Shown here piece by piece: positions 8,535 through 14,653 of a stretch of 16,233 bases of DNA (position 1 is the first letter of the stretch; each line of letters starts with the position of its first letter). A model generated the notes under the pieces. The model had not been told where the DNA came from. It saw only the letters and a list, made by a program, of their open reading frames with translations, and made no database searches. The DNA is from JAMIFN01 sp964608575 (GTDB lineage Bacteria; Pseudomonadota; Gammaproteobacteria; Burkholderiales; Burkholderiaceae_C): NCBI GenBank assembly GCA_964608575.1, contig CAZSPW010000039.1, positions 1-16,233 of the forward strand, written 5' to 3'. Made by a program: the position numbers and the translations under genes.

Positions 8535-9398
8535 TTAATTGATCACAACAGGCGAGAACTCGGTTGTCGGGCCAAACATAGCCGCAGGCGAAGTCGGCGC
8601 TTTGCCATTGTCATCCAAGATACCGTAGCGATTCGCTAAGTCGGCTGTATAGAAAGCCTTGCCCGTCTCGCTGTGACGCTGCGAATCAGCATAAAAAGCT
8701 GCCAGCACTTGGCCTTGCAATATTTGCGATTCGCTGATGCCGGCCACGCTTTGGTACATATTGGGGTCCGCCTTTTGCAAAGCCTGCAGGCGCTCCGTAC
8801 GCACCACCCCTGGCCACAGGCCAATGGCTGTCACGCCCAAGGGTTTGAAATCGTGCGCCATATCGTGCGTCATTTTGTCGGTACCGGCCTTGCCTGCGCC
8901 GTAAGCCGGGCCGTGCATATAGCAGCGGCTGCCAGGCGAAGAAATGCTGACCATCAGCCCTTGGTTTTGAATCAACAGCGGCGCCGCGTAATACGCCATG
9001 ACATAGTTGGAGCGCAGCCCCACAGTAAGCACATCCACTTGGGCAAAAGATTTTTCCCAAAATGGTTGGGGATTGACGATGTCGTCAGGCAAAGCAATGG
9101 CGCAATTGACCAATATATCCAAGCCGCCATGCTCTTTTTCGATGCGCTGGCACAGTGCTGCAATTTGGCTATCGTCACCCATATCGCAAACCACGCCCAC
9201 GCCCTTGCCGCCCAAAGCGTCGATCTCACTCACAGTTTGCTGCAGTGAGCCTGGCAAATGTCCGCCATGCACCGCCTGGCCGCTGCGCGCCGTCACATAC
9301 ACCGTCGCGCCAGCTTGCGCCAAACCCAAAGCCACACCCTTGCCCACCCCACGGCTAGCGCCTGTAACCAAACAAACTTTTCCAGTCAACTGTGCCAT
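8535..9398 (-). CDS. Short-chain dehydrogenase/reductase, DHRS1-like
   Basis: A 287-residue classical SDR with a Rossmann fold. The cofactor glycine motif TGASRGVG is at 12-19, an acidic CDMGDD loop at about 71-76, and the catalytic residues are Ser153 or Ser154 in SISSPGS, Tyr166 and Lys170 (YGAGK). LWPGVVRTE follows at about 194-202. FWE, VGLRSNYV, ISSPGSRCYMHGPAYGAGKA and SLWPG-like blocks resemble DHRS1-type reductases rather than FabG. The usual NNAG motif reads NCAI here. The Arg/Ser after the beta-2 strand (TARSG) suggests NADP(H), but the substrate is unknown. Translation is taken from the ATG at 9398 because AAGAGGA sits seven bases upstream. A longer frame opening with TTG at 9494 adds 32 residues with no SDR character. 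It is divergent from mlaF but functionally unrelated as far as I can tell. Confidence 0.9.
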   Translation of the reverse strand: MAQLTGKVCLVTGASRGVGKGVALGLAQAGATVYVTARSGQAVHGGHLPGSLQQTVSEIDALGGKGVGVVCDMGDDSQIAALCQRIEKEHGGLDILVNCAIALPDDIVNPQPFWEKSFAQVDVLTVGLRSNYVMAYYAAPLLIQNQGLMVSISSPGSRCYMHGPAYGAGKAGTDKMTHDMAHDFKPLGVTAIGLWPGVVRTERLQALQKADPNMYQSVAGISESQILQGQVLAAFYADSQRHSETGKAFYTADLANRYGILDDNGKAPTSPAAMFGPTTEFSPVVIN

Positions 9399-9405
9399 TG
9401 CTTTA

Positions 9406-9412
9406 TCCTCTT
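9406..9412 (-). promoter_or_regulatory. Ribosome binding site fixing the SDR start
   Basis: The minus strand reads AAGAGGA, seven bases before the ATG at 9398. This is a strong Shine-Dalgarno match at good spacing. It supports the short form of the SDR over the upstream TTG start. Confidence 0.75.
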
Positions 9413-9453
9413 CGTCTCTATTGTGGTGAAAACGCATGATAACCAGAGTTGAC

Positions 9454-9466
9454 GCATAGGCTATGC
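9454..9466. promoter_or_regulatory. Inverted repeat GCATAG-G-CTATGC, possible operator
   Basis: A perfect 6+6 bp inverted repeat with one central base, in the 197-bp divergent gap between the SDR gene and mlaF. It is surrounded by further GCAT tetramers at 9434, 9470, 9478 and 9484. TTGACG immediately overlaps its left arm on the plus strand, but no good -10 follows at standard spacing. A regulator site is possible and no regulator gene lies nearby. Confidence 0.3.
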
Positions 9467-9595
9467 CCAGCATCGCTGCATAAGCATACGCCAAGCTTTA
9501 CACTCAAGCCCGAACTAAAAGCTAAAACTTTTCATGCGCTAAGGCCACTGCGCCATAGCCATCACTGGCCACTTTGTGCTTTATACCCTTTGAAT

Positions 9596-10405
9596 ATGTC
9601 CACTACGCCCCTTATTGCTCTGCAAAATGTGCGCTTTGCCTATGGTGCGCGCGCTATTTTGGATGGTATTAGCCTGAGCATTCCACGCGGCCAAATTACT
9701 GCCGTCATGGGCGCTTCTGGCGGCGGCAAAACCACCGTCCTGCGTTTGCTCGGCGGCTTAATTCAAGCGCAAGAAGGGCAATATCTATTTGCAGGCGAGG
9801 ATGTCACCCACGCCCAAAACAAACAGCTCTACGCCATGCGTCGCCGCATGGGCGTCTTGTTTCAACATGGGGCACTGTTTTCAGATTTAAGCGTTTTTGA
9901 AAATGTCGCCTTTCCGCTGCGCGAACTCAGCCAATTGCCTGAAGACTTGATACGCAGCATCGCGCTCATGAAGCTCAACGCCGTCGGCCTGCGCGGTGCG
10001 CGTGAGCTCAAGCCCAGCCAAATCTCTGGTGGCATGGCTAGGCGCGTCGCATTGGCCCGCGCCATAGCCCTAGACCCCGAATTGGTACTGTACGACGAAC
10101 CCTTTGCCGGCCTAGACCCGATTTCTCTGGGCACCACTGCGCGTTTGATCAGGCAATTGAATAACAGCCTAGGACTGACCAGCGTCATCGTCAGCCATGA
10201 TTTAGACGAAACCTTTGCCATCGCCGACCAAGTCATCATCTTGGCCAATGGCCGCATCGCGGCGCAGGGCAGCCCTGCTGAAGTACGCAACAGCACCGAC
10301 CCACTGGTGCAACAATTTGTGCAGGCGCAAAGCGATGGCCCCGTGCACTTTCATTACCCAGCGCCCAGCGTGGCCGAAGATTTCTTACAAAAGGCAGGCA
10401 CATGA
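9596..10405 (+). CDS. mlaF: Mla phospholipid transport system ATP-binding protein
   Basis: The cytoplasmic ATPase of the MlaFEDB inner-membrane complex, which helps keep phospholipids out of the outer leaflet of the outer membrane. All ABC ATPase motifs are present in the 269 residues: Walker A GASGGGKT (39-46), Q-loop Gln90 in VLFQHGALF, signature ISGGM (143-147, the variant usual for MlaF), Walker B LVLYDEP with Glu168, D-loop GLDP, and switch His201 in SHDLDE. The ATG at 9596 gives a normal N-terminus (MSTTPLIALQNV). An upstream in-frame TTG at 9449 would add 49 residues unlike MlaF. It is the first gene of the operon, and its last four bases overlap the mlaE start (ATGA), implying translational coupling. 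Confidence 0.96.
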   Translation: MSTTPLIALQNVRFAYGARAILDGISLSIPRGQITAVMGASGGGKTTVLRLLGGLIQAQEGQYLFAGEDVTHAQNKQLYAMRRRMGVLFQHGALFSDLSVFENVAFPLRELSQLPEDLIRSIALMKLNAVGLRGARELKPSQISGGMARRVALARAIALDPELVLYDEPFAGLDPISLGTTARLIRQLNNSLGLTSVIVSHDLDETFAIADQVIILANGRIAAQGSPAEVRNSTDPLVQQFVQAQSDGPVHFHYPAPSVAEDFLQKAGT

Positions 10406-11178
10406 ACTGGATACGCCATTTGGGCTTTTCTACCCGCATATGGATGGCAGGCCTAGGTTGGGGCGCGCGTTTATTTGTGCGCCTGCTCACGCTTTTGCCC
10501 GCCACCCTCAAACGGCCTAGCCTGCTACGCGACCAAGTCCATTTTTTGGGTAATTACTCCCTCGCCATCATCGCCGTCAGCGGGCTTTTCGTCGGTTTTG
10601 TACTGGCGCTGCAGGGCTATTACATCCTCTCGCGTTTTGGCGCGACCGAAGCCGTAGGCTTAATGGTGGCGCTTAGCCTATTGCGCGAACTCGGCCCCGT
10701 TGTCACCGCACTGCTATTTGCAGGCCGCGCAGGCACTTCGCTTACAGCGGAAATTGGCATGATGAAAAGTGACGAGGTGCTGGACTATATGGAAATGACC
10801 GCAGTGAACCCCATCGCACGGGTATTAGCACCGCGCTTTTGGGCTGGAGTCGTCGTCATGCCGCTGTTGGCCAGTATTTTTGGTGCCGTTGGCATTTTGG
10901 GTGGCTGGTTGGTTGCTGTGCCCATGATAGGCATAGACCCAGGCGCGTTTTGGAGCCAAATGCAAGGCGGCGTAGACATCATCAGCGATGTCGGCAACGG
11001 TCTGATCAAATCCCTGATTTTTGGCATTGCCGTGACTTTTATCGCCGTACTCCAAGGCTTTACGGCAGCAGCTACGCCAGAAGGCGTATCGCGCGCCACT
11101 ACACGCACCGTCGTCATGGCCTCACTCACGGTATTGGCTTTGGACTTTTTGCTCACCGCACTCATGTTCTCGATTTAA
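10402..11178 (+). CDS. mlaE: Mla phospholipid transport system permease
   Basis: The integral membrane permease of the Mla complex, two copies of which bind the MlaF dimer. The 258 residues match the family's length of about 260. An N-terminal amphipathic segment is followed by several hydrophobic helices, for example about 52-75, 145-175 and 230-256. The hallmark cytoplasmic loop RELGPVVTALLFAGRAGTSL is at about 95-114, continuing into TAEIGMM and EMTAVNPIARVLAPRFWAG, almost as in E. coli MlaE. The ATG overlaps the mlaF stop. AGGCAGG just upstream may serve as the ribosome binding site. mlaD follows after 18 bases. Confidence 0.96.
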   Translation: MNWIRHLGFSTRIWMAGLGWGARLFVRLLTLLPATLKRPSLLRDQVHFLGNYSLAIIAVSGLFVGFVLALQGYYILSRFGATEAVGLMVALSLLRELGPVVTALLFAGRAGTSLTAEIGMMKSDEVLDYMEMTAVNPIARVLAPRFWAGVVVMPLLASIFGAVGILGGWLVAVPMIGIDPGAFWSQMQGGVDIISDVGNGLIKSLIFGIAVTFIAVLQGFTAAATPEGVSRATTRTVVMASLTVLALDFLLTALMFSI

Positions 11179-11196
11179 AACTCTCAGGCAAATCAC

Positions 11197-11709
11197 ATGC
11201 AACGCTCTAAAAACGATCTCTGGGTTGGCCTTTTTGTCCTTTTAGGCGCCTTGGCTTTGGTATTTTTGGCACTCAAGTCGGCCAATTTACTGTCGTTCAA
11301 CTTCAATCCCACCTACGCCTTAAGCGCCCGCTTTGACAATATCGGCGGGCTCAAAGTCAACGCCCCCGTCAAAAGCGCGGGCGTGGTAGTTGGCCGCGTA
11401 GCAAGCATAGGTTTCGACCAAAACACCTTTCAAGCTGATGTGCATTTGGCTATGGACAAGGCCTACCAATTCCCGAAAGACAGCTCCTTGGCTATTTTGA
11501 CCAGTGGCCTGCTGGGCGAACAATACATCGGCATCACCGCTGGTTATGAAGCCCAAGATTTAAAAGCCGGTGATCGCATCAGCAGCACGCAATCGGCCGT
11601 AGTGCTAGAGAATTTGATTTCTCAATTTTTATTCAGCAAAGCCGCCGAAGGTGGTGATAAAAACAGTGACAACGCCCCAGAAAAAACCGACACTGCAGGC
11701 AAAGAATAA
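11197..11709 (+). CDS. mlaD: Mla system MCE-domain lipid-binding protein
   Basis: A membrane-anchored periplasmic MCE protein that forms a hexameric ring on MlaFE and passes lipids through its central pore. A single N-terminal transmembrane helix (about residues 9-27, VGLFVLLGALALVFLALK) precedes the MCE domain at about 38-116, with FDNIGGLKVNAPVKSAGVVVG and the conserved SGLLGEQYIGI. The C-terminus is a short hydrophobic helix (VLENLISQFLF), expected to line the pore, then a charged tail rich in Lys, Asp and Glu. At 170 residues it is close to E. coli MlaD (183). It sits 15 bases before mlaA. Confidence 0.95.
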   Translation: MQRSKNDLWVGLFVLLGALALVFLALKSANLLSFNFNPTYALSARFDNIGGLKVNAPVKSAGVVVGRVASIGFDQNTFQADVHLAMDKAYQFPKDSSLAILTSGLLGEQYIGITAGYEAQDLKAGDRISSTQSAVVLENLISQFLFSKAAEGGDKNSDNAPEKTDTAGKE

Positions 11710-11724
11710 GAAAGCTGTCACCCC

Positions 11725-12732
11725 ATGAAAGCCGCCCCATTTAAATTCATATCCATGGCCTTGCTCTTGCTGGGCTTAGCGGCGTGCGCCAGCGGCCCAC
11801 AGCGCAATCCAGAAGACCCATTGGAGCCTTTTAATCGCAGCATGTTTGCCTTCAACGAGGGCTTAGATAAGGCTGTGGCTAAACCAGCGGCGCAAGGCTA
11901 TCAAACCATCGCGCCCTACCCTGTGCGCATGCACATCAGCAATTTTTTCAATAATCTGCAAGACGGCTGGACTGTGGTCAACAACGCCTTGCAACTGCGC
12001 CCGCAAGCCTTTGCTGAGAGCTTTTTCCGCTTCAGCTTTAACACCTTTATCGGCATGGGTGGCTTCGTCAATGTGGCCGATAGCATGGGCTTGGCACGCG
12101 ACCAGCAAGATTTTGGCAAAACCCTAGGCCGCTATGGTGTCCCACCCGGGCCTTATGTGGTCTTACCCGTTTTAGGGGCTTCCACTGTGCGCGACAGCGC
12201 GGGCTTGGTCGTCGATTTAGAAGCCGACTTGCTCAGACACGAAGTTCAGCACATTCCTAGCCGCAACAGCTTGTATGCCCTGCGCCTTATCGACAAGCGT
12301 GCCAATTTACTGGCGGCGGGCAATATTTTGGAAGAGGCTGCGCTAGACAAATACGCATTTATGCGTAACGCTTATTTACAGAAACGCCGCTCTGACATCG
12401 ATACCCTGCGCCGCCAAAAAGCCACCACTGAGGAGTATTACGATAGCCTGCCGAACGACGNNNNNNNNNNNNNNNNNNNNNNNNNNNNNNNNNNNNNNNN
12501 NNNNNNNNNNNNNNNNNNNNNNNNNNNNNNNNNNNNNNNNNNNNNNNNNNNNNNNNNNNNGGCTCATGAGGCTAGTGCCCCTGTAGGCAGCGCCGCCAAC
12601 CAAACTGCAGGGTATGAAACACCAGCGGCATCACAAACTCAAAACACCGCTGCTGCGCCGCCATCCAAGATCAAAATGCCGCGCAGCAATTACGCCTTAC
12701 AAGCTCCAGTGGCTCGCCTGCTTAACCACTAA
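11725..12732 (+). CDS. mlaA: Outer-membrane lipoprotein MlaA (VacJ), sequence interrupted by an assembly gap
   Basis: MlaA removes mislocalised phospholipids from the outer leaflet of the outer membrane. A lipoprotein signal ends in the lipobox LAAC with lipidated Cys21. The family core is clear: EDPLEPFNRSMFAFNEGLDK, NFFNNLQDGWTVVNNALQ, FSFNTFIGMGGFVNVAD and PPGPYVVLPVLGASTVRDSAG. The conserved core ends near residue 235. An Ala/Pro/Thr-rich tail follows, giving 335 residues in all against about 250 in E. coli. Codons 246-279 are unread (N). After the gap only this frame is open for 56 codons; the other two hit stops within nine codons. This supports the join, but the tail could still belong to another gene if the real gap is larger. 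No mlaC or mlaB follows; rplS is convergent. Confidence 0.88.
   Translation: MKAAPFKFISMALLLLGLAACASGPQRNPEDPLEPFNRSMFAFNEGLDKAVAKPAAQGYQTIAPYPVRMHISNFFNNLQDGWTVVNNALQLRPQAFAESFFRFSFNTFIGMGGFVNVADSMGLARDQQDFGKTLGRYGVPPGPYVVLPVLGASTVRDSAGLVVDLEADLLRHEVQHIPSRNSLYALRLIDKRANLLAAGNILEEAALDKYAFMRNAYLQKRRSDIDTLRRQKATTEEYYDSLPNDXXXXXXXXXXXXXXXXXXXXXXXXXXXXXXXXXXAHEASAPVGSAANQTAGYETPAASQTQNTAAAPPSKIKMPRSNYALQAPVARLLNH
12461..12560. other. Assembly gap of 100 N
   Basis: Exactly 100 undetermined bases inside the mlaA tail. A round 100 is often a placeholder, so the true length is uncertain. The frame is preserved only if the real length leaves a remainder of one when divided by three. Confidence 0.99.
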
Positions 12733-12773
12733 AAACCCCTCTTACCCTTGCAGCAACCCTTGGCTCCAACCAT

Positions 12774-12799
12774 AAAAAACCCCGCCTAGGCGGGGTTTT
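12774..12799. terminator. Bidirectional intrinsic terminator between mlaA and rplS
   Basis: A perfect palindrome of 24 bases (12776-12799) with arms CCCCGCC / GGCGGGG flanked by A and T runs. It lies between convergent genes, 43 bases after mlaA and 51 after rplS. On the minus strand six T follow the GC stem and on the plus strand four, so it should be stronger for rplS. A smaller stem, GGTTT/AAACC, lies at 12817-12830. Confidence 0.92.
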
Positions 12800-12850
12800 A
12801 CTTTGGGCAGCACACAGGTTTTTGCAAACCCATGCCCATGCACCAGCGGC

Positions 12851-13249
12851 TTATTGGTCGGCCGCGACCGCAGCAGGCGCAGCCGCCTTATTGCCACGCA
12901 CCAATTTTTCTTTGATACGCGCAGATTTACCACTGCGTTCACGCAGGTAGTACAACTTGGCACGGCGCACATCACCACGGCGCTTGACTTCAATCTTAGC
13001 GATCAGCGGGCTGTAGAGCTGGAATGTGCGTTCTACGCCTTCGCCGCTAGAGATTTTGCGCACGATGAAGTTGCTGTTCAAACCGCGATTGCGTTTAGCA
13101 ATCACGACACCCTCGTAAGCCTGTACGCGCTTGCGTGTACCTTCCACCACATTCACGCTAACGACAACGGTATCGCCAGGGTTGAAATCAGGGATGGTTT
13201 TGCCTAAGCGGGCAATTTCTTCTTGTTCCAGAGTTTGGAGCAGATTCAT
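12851..13249 (-). CDS. rplS: 50S ribosomal protein L19
   Basis: A 132-residue bL19, a large-subunit protein near the 30S-50S interface. Family signatures are FNPGDTVVVSVNVVEGTRKRVQAYEGVVIA, RNRGLNSNFIVRKISSGEGVERTF and VKRRGDVRRAKLYYLRERSGKSARIKE. The C-terminus is extended beyond E. coli L19 (115 residues) by an Ala-rich tail (NKAAAPAAVAADQ), as is common in Burkholderiales. AAAGGA lies seven bases upstream of the ATG. The gene is normally the last of rpsP-rimM-trmD-rplS. Here the gene upstream on the same strand is mltB, 145 bases away, and rplS appears to have its own promoter and a structured leader. Confidence 0.98.
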   Translation of the reverse strand: MNLLQTLEQEEIARLGKTIPDFNPGDTVVVSVNVVEGTRKRVQAYEGVVIAKRNRGLNSNFIVRKISSGEGVERTFQLYSPLIAKIEVKRRGDVRRAKLYYLRERSGKSARIKEKLVRGNKAAAPAAVAADQ

Positions 13250-13315
13250 GAGATTTTCCTTTAACAGTCATCATGCGTGGGTCAGCAAAGCAAGAAACAA
13301 AAATCCAGCCTGTAA

Positions 13316-13338
13316 GTGGTTTTCCCCATGAAAACCAC
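13316..13338 (-). promoter_or_regulatory. Perfect hairpin in the rplS leader
   Basis: GTGGTTTTC (13316-13324) and GAAAACCAC (13330-13338) form a 9-bp stem with a five-base loop. It lies 66 bases upstream of the rplS start codon and 56 bases past the mltB stop. No T-run follows on the minus strand (TTACAGG), so a terminator for mltB is unlikely. A leader structure for rplS, or an RNA-processing site, fits better. Confidence 0.5.
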
Positions 13339-13367
13339 GCCCTATGCGCAGAGGATGGCAGCCGGCG

Positions 13368-13373
13368 ATTATA
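13368..13373 (-). promoter_or_regulatory. Candidate -10 box of an rplS promoter
   Basis: The minus strand reads GGGCTATAATCGCC with a perfect TATAAT. The sequence 16-18 bases upstream (GGGGTA, AGGGGT, TAGGGG) is a weak -35. Transcription would begin near 13361, giving a leader of about 110 bases that contains the 13316-13338 hairpin. Confidence 0.45.
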
Positions 13374-13394
13374 GCCCGCTATCTAACGCTACCC

Positions 13395-14501
13395 CTAAAA
13401 CCCCGCACGCTCACGCACCGCCGCGCCTAAATCCAACACGGCCATCGCGTAATAACTGCTTTGGTTATAGCGTGTGATCACATAAAAATTGTCTGTACCA
13501 GCGTAATAGGTTTTGGCATTTTCAGGCACGGCCGGGTCGCCATTGAACAGCTCAATCAAGGCCAAATTGCCACGATAGTCTTGCGCGCTTTCAGGCAATT
13601 GCGCACCCAGTACCTGCATTTGCTTAGGGTTGAAACTGGGCAAAATATCCGGCGCTAGCAATTTATCCAATTGCGCATCAGACGCTAATTGCACATCAAA
13701 AATCGCTTGCTGCCCACGCTTCCAGCCATAGGCTTGAAAGTAATGCGCCACCGACCCTATGGCATCCGTCGCTTGGCTCAAATCTATGATGCCGTCGCCA
13801 TCAAAATCCACCGCAAAATTTTGCAACGAGCTAGGCATAAATTGCCCCATACCCATCGCGCCCGCATACGAACCCTTAGGCTGCAGCGGGTCTCGCCCCG
13901 CCTGCATTTGCTGGCGCAAAAAACTGGCTAGCTCGGCTTGAAAAAAATCGCTACGGTCGCGTTTAGCCGTTTTCGGAAAATCAAACGCCAGCGTTGCCAG
14001 CACATCGATCACGCGAAAACTCCCCATATCGCGGCCGTACAAAGTTTCCACCCCCAAAATACCCAAAATCACCTCTTGCGGCACACCATACTCGGCCTCT
14101 GCGCGCTCTAGGGTTTCACGGTGCGTCTGCCAAAAACGCAGGCCTGCGTTAATGCGTATGGGTTCCACAAAGCGGCTGCGATACACGCGCCAGTTTTTGA
14201 AAAAACTCTGCTGCGTAGGCCGCATCAGGCGTTGCGCCGCAGGGCTAAAACGCGCCTGCCCCAGAATATTGCGCACCGCATCGGGCGGCAGGTCGTGTTT
14301 GCTGGCCAGGCGCTCAGCAAAGGCCATGGCTTGCGGGCTGTTGCTGTAATAACCGTTAGCGGGCGCGGTTTGCGTCGCTTCATCGCTCAGCACGGGCGTA
14401 TCTATATTTACCAGCGAATTGTCCACTTGCGCCTGCGCTGCACCAACGCCTACCATGGCCACCAGCACCGCGCCTAAAAAAGAAAGAAATTTCCGCTGCA
14501 T
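13395..14501 (-). CDS. mltB: Periplasmic membrane-bound-type lytic murein transglycosylase B (MltB family)
   Basis: Cleaves the MurNAc-GlcNAc bond of peptidoglycan with formation of 1,6-anhydroMurNAc. The 368 residues from the ATG at 14501 begin with a signal peptide (MQRKFLSFLGAVLVAMVGVG) cleaved after AQA near residue 24. Catalytic Glu152 lies in GVETLYGRDMG. SYAGAMGMGQFMPSS (about 211-225) and the EF-hand-like calcium loop DFDGDGIIDL (232-241) are typical of MltB. YYAGTDNFYVITRYNQSSYYAMAV marks the C-terminal end of the domain. There is no lipobox Cys, so unlike E. coli MltB this should be a soluble periplasmic enzyme. A TTG five codons upstream (14516) is in frame but less likely. The gene is divergent from mnmE. 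Confidence 0.93.
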   Translation of the reverse strand: MQRKFLSFLGAVLVAMVGVGAAQAQVDNSLVNIDTPVLSDEATQTAPANGYYSNSPQAMAFAERLASKHDLPPDAVRNILGQARFSPAAQRLMRPTQQSFFKNWRVYRSRFVEPIRINAGLRFWQTHRETLERAEAEYGVPQEVILGILGVETLYGRDMGSFRVIDVLATLAFDFPKTAKRDRSDFFQAELASFLRQQMQAGRDPLQPKGSYAGAMGMGQFMPSSLQNFAVDFDGDGIIDLSQATDAIGSVAHYFQAYGWKRGQQAIFDVQLASDAQLDKLLAPDILPSFNPKQMQVLGAQLPESAQDYRGNLALIELFNGDPAVPENAKTYYAGTDNFYVITRYNQSSYYAMAVLDLGAAVRERAGF

Positions 14502-14653
14502 ATTCTTTGTGGGCAAGCCAGTGACTCGCCGCTTTCAAAAATCTTCAAACGCATTCGGGCACAATTGCTGCAAAGGTCGCAAAGCCCCCAAATACCCCTT
14601 TGTACGCGGGGCATTTTGCCACTGAACTTTTTCTTTTTGCTGAAACTCTCGCC
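14502..14653. promoter_or_regulatory. Divergent mltB / mnmE intergenic region (152 bp)
   Basis: Both genes start outward from here, so promoters are expected, but I found no hexamer pair close to sigma-70 consensus on either strand. GCCCC (14584-14588) and GGGGC (14608-14612) could form a weak stem in the mnmE leader. Nothing else stands out. Confidence 0.25.

Noticed and set aside
8673..9248. 191-codon plus-strand open frame antisense to the SDR gene
   Set aside because: The His/Ala-rich translation has no recognisable motif and the opposite strand is a clear SDR.
9399..9494. Extended N-terminus of the SDR starting at a TTG
   Set aside because: The 32 added residues lack SDR features, and a strong ribosome binding site sits directly before the ATG at 9398.
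9497..9502. TTTACA as a -35 box for mlaF
   Set aside because: It is five of six to consensus, but no acceptable -10 lies 16-18 bases downstream (AGCTAA and GCTAAA are poor).
9449..9595. Extended N-terminus of mlaF starting at a TTG
   Set aside because: MlaF proteins start just before the LIALQNV strand. The added 49 residues are unlike the family and overlap the divergent intergenic region.
10785..11165. Minus-strand open frame within mlaE
   Set aside because: A mirror of a conserved permease gene, with no independent coding evidence.
14600..14653. Upstream TTG start for mnmE
   Set aside because: The conserved protein begins at MQDLRQAIAAIATA; the 18 extra residues are not family-like.
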